Source: Lucinisca nassula
Taxonomy: Eukaryota > Mollusca > Bivalvia > Lucinida > Lucinidae
NCBI GenBank assembly: GCA_963580285.1
Contig: OY757012.1
Location: 172,877,994-172,941,993, forward strand
DNA: 64,000 bases
Direction: 5' to 3'
Shown here: positions 45,801 through 52,151 of the stretch, piece after piece
How the letters are laid out: the number at the start of each line of letters is the position of its first letter
Numbering within the stretch: position 1 is the first letter of the stretch
Made by a program: the position numbers and the translations under genes
The notes under the pieces: model-generated
The model's database searches: none
What the model was told of the DNA's origin: nothing
The model's input: the letters and a program-made list of their open reading frames with translations, nothing else

Positions 45801-47245
45801 TTTTGGAGATATGAAAAAACGCACTTTGTCACACGAGTGTGTTATTGTAGTATGAGGTAAAGGTATACCAAGTAGAAGATAGGTAGAACCCTGTACAGGT
45901 ACAGAAACCTGTGCAAACAGTGTTGATCGAGATCAGACGTTTCAAAGAATATGTGAAATATACTGAAACTACTCATTAATGTCTCCTTGTCTTGTTATCA
46001 CGAACTACACCTATAATTTGACTCTCTTAAAATAGAAGTGAAGGTAATGATCAGGAATCGATACAATGAACCCACAGCTCCCACCACAGACACCAAAGGG
46101 AAAGAAGCACAGACATGAAACAACTAGACCCTAATGGAAACATCAATAGCGGAAAGCCAAAAGGACAGTCACTTTCCCACAAAATGGCCAATCGGCTATC
46201 CAAAACAAAATAATATAAGCGATACACACACTCAAAGACAAACCATAACAAAAATAAACCGCGACAGAAGAACCGCCTTGGAACGGTCAGTGAAACGAAT
46301 TCCACTGCGGGGCTTAAATCGATTTTACGTGGCCACAATCCTCGCCCTTATTTCCGTCGCGATTTAGACAAATAATTTGTTCAGTCCGCATGAAGGCCTC
46401 CTTACTCATCAGTGCAACATTTCCGTGAACCCAAAAATCAAACAACCACAGAGAAGAAACAATGGTCAGGACTCGACAGCAAGAAACCACAGAAATGCTA
46501 GAGCAAAAGAAGACCAACAGTTAGACTCTGATGGGCCCGACCAGAGACAGATCATCAGGTACCAACCAACATTACAGAAAATTAGATACTCTCTAATTCC
46601 CAGTAAGCCTTTACGTTGGAACCGTCATAGAATCTGAGGCCTGACCCACCGGCGTGCAATTAAAGAGGGAAGCAAAGTTGTCAACCGTTATTGGGTTAAC
46701 TACCATGCATGCAGTCTGACGTAGACAGTAAAACTAGGGTTTATAGGGGTATCTATATATTTTCTTAGTTCTGCTTAAAAATATACATTGTGGGTACTCG
46801 TTAGAACCCCCTCGCAAAGGCGGTTCTAACGTGTACGCACAATCTTTATTTTTGAGCAGAAATAAGAAATATATCATAATTTTTTATCTGAAAAGTTTTG
46901 TTTTTTGGTTGTAAAATTTTCTATCCATTTTTTTTGGCGTGTTTTCGTAATCTGCTTCGCTAAAACTTCAGTGGTTGAATGGTCGTATTCCTATAAGTGT
47001 TCGAACTAAAAGACTAGTGTTTTGTTAAGGGTAAAGAAAGGTTACTTACCGACACGGTGACAACCTGGAGTTTCCCAAGTGTGGGCGCAGGTGCAAGGTA
47101 CAGTTAAAAGTATGAGCAGAAGTAGAATTTGGTACAATGTTCTAAGTGTTTGTTTAATGTTAGTAGAATAGGAATGGCGAAACAGTCTGTATCGTTCATA
47201 TCTGTATCCACATATCACGCTGTCAAACACATAGCGGGTCCACAT
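27767..47245 (-). CDS. GPA2: Glycoprotein hormone alpha-2 (thyrostimulin alpha), three-exon gene
   Basis: Secreted cystine-knot hormone subunit; in animals GPA2 pairs with GPB5 to form thyrostimulin, which acts on LGR-type receptors (family knowledge). The model joins 47245-47050, 38521-38346 and 27856-27767: 196+176+90 = 462 nt, 153 codons plus TGA. Seen directly: a hydrophobic leader rich in Leu/Ile, then ETPGCHRVG, IPGC, an NVT glycosylation sequon, NACRGFC, AECC, and the ending VVFKSAKSCACSICRK, which gives the cysteine order of GPA2. Donors are GTAAGT at both introns. Acceptors are TTTGCAG and a pyrimidine-rich tract ending TTGCAG. Intron phases 1 and 0 agree on both sides. Introns of 8528 and 10489 nt are packed with transposons. 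GPB5, adjacent in some animals, was not found. The start Met is the least certain part. Confidence 0.93.
27931..28182 (+). mobile_element. MITE group B, old copy
   Basis: CATGGTAACAAGTCTGTG, a diverged side hairpin, CGTTAAAACCGCCTCAATGA, CATTTTGGAGATATG-like segment and terminal GTAATG. Lies in GPA2 intron 2. Confidence 0.75.
28433..28675 (-). mobile_element. MITE group A inside MITE B
   Basis: CATTACGAAAACAAGCC to GGCATGTTTTCTTGATG. The palindrome 28511-28549 carries matched GATAG/CTATC changes like the copy at 7410. It sits in the B sequence between AGAAA and TAAGAAAAATATC. Confidence 0.85.
28737..29281 (-). mobile_element. Hammerhead element, second long copy, interrupted
   Basis: Minus-strand homologue of 55783-56015: TTTAGACTCATATTCTAGAC, CCATTTTCATTTATATCAGT, a hammerhead split between 29141-29120 and 28810-28787, then CTTTAAGAGCAATG (inverse). 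The ribozyme has one weakened stem II pair. Confidence 0.8.
28818..29119 (-). mobile_element. Retroelement 3'-end copy with 7-bp TSD AATAAAG
   Basis: 302 bp inserted in the stem-II loop of the hammerhead. AATAAAG lies at 28811-28817 and 29120-29126. Starts TAGAAGTAAAAC and ends TTTTACGTGGCCAC, showing that 5' truncation and precise 3' ends are usual for this family. Confidence 0.88.
29406..30240. other. No gene recognised (GPA2 intron 2)
   Basis: Open frames here are short and without motifs. No repeat identified. Confidence 0.35.
30241..30345 (+). mobile_element. Old MITE group B remnant
   Basis: TGGGCACTCGTAAGAACTGC, CTCATTTG; rest eroded. Confidence 0.45.
30346..31147. other. No gene or repeat recognised (GPA2 intron 2)
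   Basis: AT-rich; nothing supportable. Confidence 0.35.
31148..31409. mobile_element. MITE with 54-bp terminal inverted repeats
   Basis: Left GGCTCAATTAATTGAGCCTG ... GACATGTGCGCC matches the inverse of GGCGCACATGTC ... GCTCAATTAATTAAGCC. Interior hairpin CTCTGATCAGACTGCGCGGA / TGCGCAGCCTGATCTGAG. Confidence 0.85.
31480..31590 (-). repeat. tRNA-derived SINE head
   Basis: Minus strand: GTAGTGGTAAAGC (box A), CGGGTTTGATTCC (box B), then GGGCTTCTCCAGACGTTCGG, shared with 23130-23170. Confidence 0.7.
31612..31872 (-). mobile_element. Retroelement 3'-end copy
   Basis: From TAGAAATGAAGGCAATGATC to GGCCACAATCCTCGCC. Abuts a jockey-like LINE fragment. Confidence 0.75.
31873..32028 (-). pseudogene. 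Jockey-like LINE C-terminal fragment
   Basis: 52 codons in frame: RSKLNYGSVVYGSARKSYL, LDTIHHQGLRL, GAFRTSPVLSPYVEA. This is the region after the RT in jockey-type LINE proteins. It is sandwiched between two retroelement 3'-end copies of the same orientation. Confidence 0.85.
32022..32290 (-). mobile_element. Retroelement 3'-end copy
   Basis: From AATAGAAGCGAAGGCAGCGA to AACCGCCTTGGAACGGTCAG; 3' end abuts the jockey fragment. Confidence 0.75.
32551..32835 (+). mobile_element. MITE group B full copy
   Basis: Termini CATCGCGTGAACAAGTCCG and TGTGTTTTCGTAATG. Side hairpin carries an insertion (CAACATTATTTAG). Confidence 0.85.
32836..33669. other. No gene or repeat recognised (GPA2 intron 2)
   Basis: Low-complexity AT-rich stretches; no exon supported. 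Confidence 0.35.
33670..33948 (-). mobile_element. MITE group B full copy, inverted
   Basis: CATTACGATAACACACCCGT to GGACTTGTTCACGTGATGG. Palindrome complete except one arm change (CTAGCGAG). Confidence 0.88.
34235..34515 (-). mobile_element. MITE group A full copy, inverted
   Basis: CATTACGAAAACACGCCTAT to TATTTTCGTGATG. One arm reads ACACATTAGAACC, the other GGTTCTAACGAG. Confidence 0.88.
34867..35008. mobile_element. piggyBac-like MITE, internally deleted
   Basis: TTAA at 34863-34866 and 35009-35012. Shares GATCAAATTACTTG and the hairpin GCGTAGATCCTGATCAGATG / TCTGATCTAAATCTACAC. 142 bp versus 205 bp for intact copies. Confidence 0.65.
35457..35530. repeat. Long near-perfect palindrome
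   Basis: TATGAGCGAGCAGCGAAGGT ... CTGCGCGGATGCGCAG ... CCTTCGCTGCTCGCATA. Same type as 39517-39577 and the interior of 31148-31409. Confidence 0.8.
35615..35705. mobile_element. MITE core variant, arms co-substituted
   Basis: 35640-35676 reads CTTGTTAGAATCGCCTCAGT and AGGCGATTCTAACAAG: two changes relative to the usual core, each present in both arms. Termini not of A or B type. Confidence 0.7.
36149..36468 (-). repeat. tRNA-derived SINE family S2
   Basis: Minus strand begins GATAGCTCAGTGGTTAGTGC (box A) and CAGGGTTCGATCCCCGGC (box B), followed by a body shared with 52152-52472 and ending near CCTACGCCCTCGTGGGCA (inverse). Confidence 0.82.
36580..36680. mobile_element. MITE core fragment
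   Basis: GTGTGTATTCTTTAGAACCA / TAAGGCGGTTCTAATGAG; termini lost. Confidence 0.55.
36762..37033 (+). mobile_element. MITE group A, diverged left part
   Basis: Left end TAGCACGAAAACATGCC; good right end GTATAGGCGTGTTTTCGTAATG (split here by family, 22 nt region at 37012-37033). Confidence 0.8.
37370..37574. mobile_element. piggyBac-like MITE, 205 bp, TTAA on both sides
   Basis: TTAA at 37366-37369 and 37575-37578. Identical length to 18096-18300 but inverted. Hairpin GATCAGATGGCTTCTTCAGA / AGCCATCTGATC. Confidence 0.88.
37601..37772 (-). mobile_element. MITE group A, truncated
   Basis: Begins in the core and keeps the side hairpin and GGCGTGTTTTCGTGCTGG. Confidence 0.8.
37860..37962 (-). 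repeat. tRNA-like SINE head (family S3)
   Basis: Minus strand: TAGCTCAGTTGGAATCG (box A) and GTTCGTCTCCTGCCGGGC (box B-like), then CTTTCGTGGAGATTGATCAT, as at 61320. Confidence 0.65.
37976..38257 (+). mobile_element. Retroelement 3'-end copy
   Basis: GGAATTCGTTTCACTGACAG, a G10 run, GGCCATTTTGTGGGAAAG and end CACTTCTA. Lies 88 bp downstream of GPA2 exon 2 within intron 2. Confidence 0.75.
38346..38521 (-). CDS. GPA2: GPA2 exon 2: central cystine-knot exon
   Basis: 176 nt. It begins after acceptor TTTGCAG with GA, completing a Gly codon whose first G is the last base of exon 1, and ends in a full Asp codon before donor GTAAGT (38345-38340). It encodes NTRPVHIPGC, the sequon NVT, NACRGFCESF, IPSPS, and ITSRAECC followed by KETHD. 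These are hallmarks of the alpha-2 fold: the first knot cysteine, the CRGFC loop and the vicinal ECC pair. It lies between a retroelement 3'-end copy (37976-38257) and a SINE copy (38577-38890), so the exon is an island of about 300 bp in repeat DNA. Confidence 0.95.
38577..38890 (-). repeat. SINE family D, best full copy
   Basis: From TTGATTTGAGGTTTAACGTC to CAAGCCCCGATGGGCGGGGG; about 55 bp upstream of GPA2 exon 2, so within intron 1. Confidence 0.78.
39051..39187 (+). mobile_element. Small hammerhead element, 137 bp, TSD TTAAA
   Basis: TTAAA at 39046-39050 and 39188-39192. Core 39059-39104: GGGTCA, CTGATGA, stem II GGC/GCC, GAAA, stem III ACT/AGT with AGCT loop, cleavage-site C at 39098. 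Stem I has two central mismatches (GGGTCA with TGTGCC). Catalytic core residues are intact. Confidence 0.8.
39517..39577. repeat. Palindrome with GCAGCAAAGGCTCTG arms
   Basis: Centre GACTGCGCATGCGCAGTC; arms one or two mismatches. Between the two inverted hammerhead elements. Confidence 0.75.
39893..40025 (-). mobile_element. Small hammerhead element, inverted third copy
   Basis: Minus strand GGGTCACTGATGAGAC then GACCAAAC: the GAAA core has become CAAA. Body matches 39051-39187 (CAGAA..ACATGTACACTCC, AAAGGATAACC). Confidence 0.72.
40205..40447 (+). mobile_element. MITE group B, left end lost
   Basis: Starts CCGTGAAATGAAGACCCC; core changed to CGTTAGAGCCGCC / GGCAGTTCTAACGAG. Confidence 0.8.
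40463..40690 (+). repeat. Full tRNA-derived SINE
   Basis: Box A TGGCCTAGTGGGTAAG, box B GGGTTCGAGCC at the expected spacing, body TTCTGCAACGGAAGGT ... TTGAAAGGGCTTAAAAC, A-rich tail. A second, truncated copy is at 7018-7211. Confidence 0.82.
40738..40852 (-). repeat. SINE family D tail
   Basis: Inverse of GTTGACGGGGAAGTTTAACC to TCCCACAAAATTGGAAGC. Confidence 0.65.
40853..41277. other. No gene or repeat recognised (GPA2 intron 1)
   Basis: Nothing supportable by eye. Confidence 0.35.
41278..41565 (+). mobile_element. MITE group B full-length, decayed ends
   Basis: Core turn expanded to CCTCAACTCAACTAGG; right end GTCGCTCGGCTGTGTTAGCC. Confidence 0.8.
41676..41781. repeat. GC-rich hairpin element, 33-bp arms
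   Basis: Arms 41694-41726 and 41731-41763 pair with one G-T wobble around TACC. Ends CCCTGCCAGCACAAA and TTTGCTGGCTGGG form a short terminal inverted repeat, similar to 26912-27002. Confidence 0.82.
41800..43330. repeat. Decayed ~400-bp-type units (GPA2 intron 1)
   Basis: Repeated words GGCAGCCATCTTGGTAATGT, TTGACCTTG, CGGCCCACTTGTTCCGGAGA, CCGCCATATTGGC. A MITE B copy (42215-42505) is inserted. Confidence 0.55.
42215..42505 (-). mobile_element. MITE group B, inverted, duplicated half-core
   Basis: CATAGGGCGTG..GTGCTCGTTAG occurs twice (about 42318 and 42349) before the second arm, as in the A copy at 16669. Confidence 0.82.
43367..43648 (-). mobile_element. MITE group B full copy, inverted
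   Basis: Complete palindrome with CAGTGAGG turn; a G9 run is present near the right end (43610-43618). Confidence 0.86.
43649..44394. other. No gene confirmed (GPA2 intron 1)
   Basis: Contains a good plus-strand acceptor-like tract (TTACTTTTCTCTGTCTAACA then G at about 43908) followed by an open frame, but no recognisable protein. It is antisense to GPA2. Confidence 0.3.
44395..44690 (+). mobile_element. Retroelement 3'-end copy, old
   Basis: GGACTGAACAAATAATTTGTC (family start), GGTTCTTCTGTTGCGG, TTTGGGAAATTAAC, ending at CTTCTTTTCTA. Confidence 0.65.
44972..45252 (+). repeat. SINE family D full copy
   Basis: CAAGGCTTGGAGAAATAGAT to GTGTTGACGGGGACGTAACA and CAAAACAAAC. Confidence 0.75.
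45264..45396. repeat. Minisatellite, 3 x 44-45 bp
   Basis: CTATTTCTTTCTCTTACCGT plus TAAAGATCGCCCTTTTTATT at 45264, 45308 and 45352. Confidence 0.88.
45450..45522 (+). mobile_element. MITE group A right-end fragment
   Basis: ATTTCGGCCTTAAAATTAAG ... AGGCGAGTTTTCGTAATG. Confidence 0.7.
45574..45854 (+). mobile_element. MITE group B full copy
   Basis: CATCATGTTAACAAGTCCG to GTGTGTTATTGTAGTATG. Confidence 0.85.
46028..46720 (-). mobile_element. Retroelement 3'-end copy, long
   Basis: From AATAGAAGTGAAGGTAATGA through GGCCACAATCCTCGCCC to the CAACCGTTATTGGGTTAACT segment that encodes the RT C-terminal tail in the 51.1-51.9 kb copy. Confidence 0.8.
46726..46951 (+). mobile_element. MITE group A, left end lost
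   Basis: Side hairpin half only; core with CCCCCTCGCAAAGG turn; end GGCGTGTTTTCGTAAT. Confidence 0.78.
47050..47245 (-). CDS. GPA2: GPA2 exon 1: leader and first cysteines
   Basis: Encodes about 36 residues of N-region, a hydrophobic stretch (ILLLLILLTVP) and CTCAHTWETPGCHRVG, then one base of a split Gly codon before the donor GTAAGT (47049-47044). The ATG at 47245-47243 was chosen because it is the first ATG after the TATA box at 47292-47301. The N-region ahead of the hydrophobic core is long for a signal peptide. An alternative is that this coding exon starts at 47141: the minus strand there shows a perfect TACTAAC branch-point sequence and then an acceptor ending CTTAG, which would place the Met in an upstream exon. 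The ETPGCHRVG part is secure; the 5' limit is not. Confidence 0.82.
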
Positions 47246-47291
47246 CGCTATATTAGCTTTCTTACTTTGTTTTTCGGAACACATATTTGAT

Positions 47292-47301
47292 CTTTTATAT
47301 A
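47292..47301 (-). promoter_or_regulatory. TATA box, probable GPA2 core promoter
   Basis: TATATAAAAG on the minus strand, 47 nt before the chosen GPA2 ATG. This leaves room for initiation near 47270 and a 5' leader of about 25 nt. It faces away from the TATA box at 47676-47683. Confidence 0.5.
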
Positions 47302-47829
47302 GCAACTTTTAAAATGTTTTAAAAAGCGATAATCTTTGAGCGTGCACGTGGTTGTTCCGGACTATTTAAGCATAACTGCTTCTTGTGAGTTTCCACACAA
47401 CGAGGATCAAATAGTATGTTTACGAAATTCTATAAATTGAAACCAAAAAAGAAACCTTATTGACAGTAAAACCAAACGCATTGATGTACACTATCACTTA
47501 ATATTGATGTACACTATCACTTAATGCAATTCAGTGCAGTGGTCTCTTCCTGATGTTTGATTGTGTACCCGTTACAAAGTGTCTTGCACACGCTATTTAA
47601 ATGGGTGTTTTAGATGCGGATTCATCCATTTTGCAATGCCAATTCAATAAAGCGTTATCAGATTTTTTCTCTTGATATAAAAGCAATAACCAGCAGTAAG
47701 GCTCCGGTAACTGCTCTCAGCAATCAGTTAACATTCATCAGAACATAAGCCTATCTGCTCTGGTTTGCAGGCTTTTTCACTTTAATCCAAGTACGTTGAA
47801 ATCGTTCAATACTGTCAACTCAGCCTCCG
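47302..47829. promoter_or_regulatory. Repeat-poor intergenic region between divergent start sites
   Basis: No recognised transposon apart from a 22-bp direct duplication at 47481-47524. Contains CACGTG (E-box) near 47345 and two TATTTAA motifs (about 47362 and 47588). It lies between the two outward-facing TATA boxes, consistent with a bidirectional control region. Confidence 0.4.
47676..47683 (+). promoter_or_regulatory. TATA box on plus strand, divergent from GPA2
   Basis: TATAAAAG followed at about 30-50 nt by pyrimidine/CAG-type initiator candidates (TCAG around 47716 and 47724). It precedes an ATG with a good context at 47830 and a GTGAGT donor at 47899. The intergenic stretch 47302-47675 has no recognised transposon, unlike nearly all its surroundings. 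Confidence 0.45.
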
Positions 47830-47898
47830 ATGGCGTATTCGCTCTATCATTCAGATATTCCAATTGATGAAAGTCAGGCAGATTTGGTCTCTTATACG
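47830..47898 (+). CDS. Putative first coding exon of an unidentified gene
   Basis: ATG in the context CCGATGG, 23 codons (begins MAYSLYHSDIP, ends DLVSYT), then a consensus donor GTGAGT at 47899. Without splicing the frame stops three codons later. A TATA box lies 154 nt upstream and no repeat family covers the segment. I recognise no protein family from 23 residues and found no matching downstream exon by eye. It could be a chance combination of ATG and donor; the TATA box and repeat-free setting argue for a real promoter-proximal exon. Confidence 0.35.
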
Positions 47899-48255
47899 GT
47901 GAGTCTGTGACTGCAATAAATGTCTTCTACTCATGATCCGCTATCTGTCACCATAGCTTTATAGAACCAATATCTGAAATTAATTATGGACATTTCATCA
48001 GATATTATTGAAAACGCGAATGTATTAATTGTTATGAATGACGTGAAAATGCAGAAATGACAGCATTAATTGAGTTCCTTCACAAAAAAAACTTGTCTTT
48101 TGGATTTTCAAGCGGGTAAGACACAAACTGTTCTGCTCAGCTACACCGACTAGCATGTATCTTGAAATGTTAAATACAGAAACAGGAAGCATTGGAGCAA
48201 CCAAGTTCCGGACATTAACCCATTTTGTAATGGAAACCCCAAAACGGGTAGTTGG

Positions 48256-48440
48256 CAAACAGTGCAGGCCCAGATCAGACGCCGCTGAACGCGGCGTCTG
48301 ATCAGGACCTTCACTGTTTGCAAAATGTGCAGCCGTTTTCCAAATAAATTCTGAAGAAAACACAATCTGACACCCCTAAATTTTGAAATGGACTTGCACT
48401 ATGTATATATGTTGGAAGATGCCATTTAGTACAAAAAATG
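48256..48440. repeat. Hairpin repeat with CTGATCAGA-type core
   Basis: GCAAACAGTGCAGGCCCAGA ... GACGCCGCTGAACGCGGCGTC ... CACTGTTTGC forms an imperfect hairpin of about 65 nt. Flank matches 22715-22870. Confidence 0.75.
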
Positions 48441-48631
48441 TTAAGGTGCTTATAAGACTGCGCAGATGCGTGGCTTGATTTGCAACTTTGTTGTTGTCAA
48501 TAGCAAGAACAGCCTTTCTTATGATAAGGCTCAACTCACTCGGGGAAATATGAACCAAAATTATGTATTTTGACATGTGCGCCCATAGTTACGCACAGCG
48601 TGTATCCTCAGAGTGAGAAGGATCCGCGATT

Positions 48632-48664
48632 TTATTATTATTTATTTATTTATTTATTTATTTA
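48632..48664. repeat. (TTTA)n microsatellite
   Basis: Seven to eight TTTA units. Confidence 0.9.
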
Positions 48665-48794
48665 AAAGATAAAAATTAACTGCGGATGAGCAAACCGTAA
48701 AAGCATTCAACCGCATCTACTCCACGGTATTAATACACATCTCAACCTATCTTTCCGCGGTCTACGCCAAATAGTTGGCTGATGTGGCCTCACG

Positions 48795-49012
48795 TGGATC
48801 AACCGCACACGAGTACTGGTAAAACGTTTAGAGGACCTAAGCCTGCTAAGGCAAAGCGGTGCGAGTCGGACCATGCTTATAAACCATATTGGTTTCATTG
48901 AGCGACATGGCTTGAGATGTCATTTCATCTCAATCTCAGGTAACATCCCACAAAATTGGCAACAATGTCTCCAAAATGACCTGTACAGTGTTGGTGGGGA
49001 CGTTAAACCGAC
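48795..49012 (+). repeat. SINE family D copy
   Basis: CACACGAGTACTGGTAAAAC, GAGATGTCATTTCATCTCAA, GTTGGTGGGGACGTTAAACC. Confidence 0.72.
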
Positions 49013-49650
49013 TATTACTTTCATCTTTAGTAACGGTTTCTCGTAAATGCTCGGCCATTCGCCATATTCCTTGCGTGTGTGCGTGCGTTCGTGTGGTTTG
49101 TGTGTGTAGGAGGGGTGTTACATGTACTTCCTGTTTCTGTTCACCATGCTTGTTGTACTTTTAACCATTTCAACCCTGTATAACGATAATAAAACGTATG
49201 CAAACAGTGCACATCCAGATGAGACAGCTCATAAAGACCTGCTAATGTTTTACTAAACCCTCTTGTTATAAGAATGAATGTACCCAAAGGTAAAGACGGA
49301 ATAGAGCCCTTCAGAAATTCATTGGCGAAAGGGTTAAAGGAAGCATGTGACTAGTCCCAATCAGAAATGATAAAATCGTCCCGTTTTGCCATGGCAGCGA
49401 TCTTGAAATTTTTCAAACGACGTCTTCTCCCGAACCGAGTACTTGAATGGAGACATCTGGGCTACATGAAAATACAGATTTGCGAATATTGTTCCATTCA
49501 AATATCCAAGATGACCGCCAATCCGCATGGTCATCTACACCCTTAACCCCTTTTCATCCTAAGTCGAATTGAGTTGTTCAGAAACTCAATCAGGGGCATA
49601 AAAGCACATGCAAATTCTCGACCTGCGGCCGACACTCAGTCGATCAGTTC
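49013..49650. other. No gene recognised
   Basis: Short remnant of the ~400-bp repeat at 49330-49560 (AAGATGACCGCCAATCCGC); CAAACAGTGCACATCCAGAT near 49200 is a lone half of the GATCAGA-type hairpin. Confidence 0.4.
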
Positions 49651-49652
49651 TT

Positions 49653-50222
49653 TTTCATTACGAAAAATGCACCTATAGCAATACATTGTAGCATCGCTTG
49701 AGGAAGTGTGTGGGCAGGAAGGGAGACTATGTTGAAAAATAAGGCACTTTCAGCATGGAAAAACCATTGGATCTTGGTCAGGCTCAGAACTTTTCAGCCT
49801 ACCCTCGTACTGTGTGTATCACTTGTGTCTTTTTTATTTTGGATGGTCATATGGCCATTTGGTGGGCAAGTAACTGTCCCCATGGCCTTCCCTTTATGGT
49901 CTGGTCGCTTCATGTTTGTGTTTCTTTCCCTTTGGTGTCTTTGATGGGTGGAGTAAGTTAATTGTATCGAATCCTGATCATTGTTTTACTTCTACTCTAC
50001 TACCGTAAAAAAAATTAAGAATAAAAATTATATTTTTTTCTCATTTCTGCTCAAAAAATAGATTGTGGGTACTCGTTAGAAACGCTTCATCAAGGCGGTC
50101 CCCTCAATCTATATTTTAGAGCAGAAATAAGAAAAATAATGCTTACCCCTGTAAACCCAAATTTCCCTATATAAAAGTGGGGTTCAAGGGGGTCAGAATT
50201 ATAAAAGCGTGTTTTCGTGATG
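49653..50222 (-). mobile_element. MITE group A split by a retroelement insertion
   Basis: Left end 49653-49690 (CATTACGAAAAATGCACCTA), right part from about 49999 to GCGTGTTTTCGTGATG. The gap holds a chimeric plus-strand insert ending TTACTTCTAC (retroelement 3' end, 49800-49996). Confidence 0.78.
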
Positions 50223-51099
50223 GTGGCTTTTACTCCGTAACTTTGTCTTGCTATTTCGTATGCGTAAAGTAAAATGTTCCGATTGTGTTCTTTTTTATTA
50301 AAGTCCCAGTGGCATTCAATTGTATCAAAATAGTGACTCCAGTTTTTTGGAACAGTCAAACTTTGAGACACAGAAGAAAAAAGTCTGTCACTGTTATTAT
50401 GAAGACAGATTAGCAAATAAAAGCCGTGATTCAAACTTTTATTTCGTTTACTCTTTCTGTCTTGATTACGTGTAATCATTGTTTTATTAAAACTTCCCCC
50501 ATTTTAACCCTTATATTCCTGAGATTCTGACTATTCAGTCCATTCTTCGCATTGGGCACGTTCATTTTTGCTAATAGGAGTTTTAGTCAAACATATTCAA
50601 CACAATTACAAATGATTTAAGACAGTAATTAGACGGCTCATTATGAGTCGTGTCATCAAGATCTACACTTTTCGTCAACTTCTCTACGTTCATCGATATC
50701 TCTATCGGCCTACATGGTTGAAAGAGATTAAGTCAAGGAAAGACGATTACGCCGGTTTCAGTGAATTTCACGAAATAATGATTGCCTTTCAAAAAGAGAA
50801 CAGCATTTATGTATTGGTTTGCAAGAATCTTTAGATGGACATTCAGTGCACATATCGTTTAATCTTTTTCATTTTGAGTCAGATTGATGGGTATTAGGAT
50901 ATAATAATCATTTTCATGGAAAATGAATTGCGTATCTCCACAAACGTATGCTTTCACAGGTCAATGGCGTTTTCTCACTGATGATGATGTTTTGTCTGTC
51001 ACGCGGTTATAAACTAAGGTGCAGGTACATGTGCTCCTGAAACAATACGCAACGTAATCTTGCCACCAAGAGAATTAAATTTTCTACTTCCTACAATGT
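50223..51099. other. No gene or repeat recognised
   Basis: A 63-codon plus-strand frame at 50643 has no motif or splice support. Confidence 0.35.
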
Positions 51100-51980
51100 A
51101 AAGTAGAAGTAAAACAAAGATCAGGAATCGATGCAATTAACTTATTCCGCCGATCAAAGACACCAAAGGGAAAGAAACACAAACATTAAGCGACCAGACC
51201 ATAATGGAAACCTAAACAAAGGAAGGCCATAAGGACAGTCACTTTCCCACAAAATGGCCATATGGGCATCCAAAATAAAAAGACACAAGTGATACACACA
51301 ATGAGTAACAAACAACAACATAAATAAACCGCCACAGAAGAACCGCCTTGGAACGGTCAGTGGAAAGATTTCCACTTGGGTGTGTGTGGGGGGGGGGGGG
51401 GGAGGGGGTATATATATCGATTTAACGTGGCCACAATCTTCGCCCTTACTTCTGTCGCGATTTAGACAAATACATTGTTCAGTCCGCATGAAGGCCTCCT
51501 AATTCATCAGTGCAACATCTCCGTGAACACAAATAATCAAAGAACAACAGAGGTGAGACAACGGTGAGGACTCGACAGCAAGAAACCACTGAAATGCTGG
51601 AGAAAAAAAACAACAGTTAGACTCCGATGGGCCCGACCAGAGACAGAGCATCAGGCACCAACCAACATTACCTTGAATTAGATCTCTCTAATTCTCAGTA
51701 AGCCTTTACGTTGGAACCGTCATAGAATCTGAGGCCTGACCCACCGGCGTGCAATTAAAGAGGGAAGCAAAGTTGCCAACCGTGATTGGGTTAACTACCA
51801 TGCATGCAGTCTGTCGTATAAACATCCATGTTGTACCCAATCTTTTTATATCGAAGAATGATTTTACGAAATTTGGTGCTGAAGTCATTGCGGTTATATA
51901 TTTTTCTGAATTTATATACTAAGTCACCTTAAAATTCAGGTTCCGATAGATCTTGTTGCATAAGAGATTTAAGTCCAATT
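51100..51980 (-). mobile_element. Retroelement 3'-end copy including RT C-terminal codons
   Basis: Longest 3' copy. 51888-51706 encodes IRQTACMVVNPITVGNFASL and FNCTPVGQASD, the last residues of the RT protein, followed by the untranslated 3' region and the terminus TAGAAGTAAAACAAAGATCA (inverse). A G-run (51387-51409) sits at the hypervariable position. Confidence 0.82.
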
Positions 51981-52151
51981 TTACATAGAGAAAATTTGTG
52001 TTTACATGTTTCTCTTAGTTCTGCTCTAAGACTTATGTTTTGAGTATTTGTCAGAACAGCATCAACAACAATAAGGCAGTTCTACTACAGATTTTAATAT
52101 CAATTCTAATGCACTTGCGTATGTAATGCTTTCTTTCTCTTTCTTTCTCCA

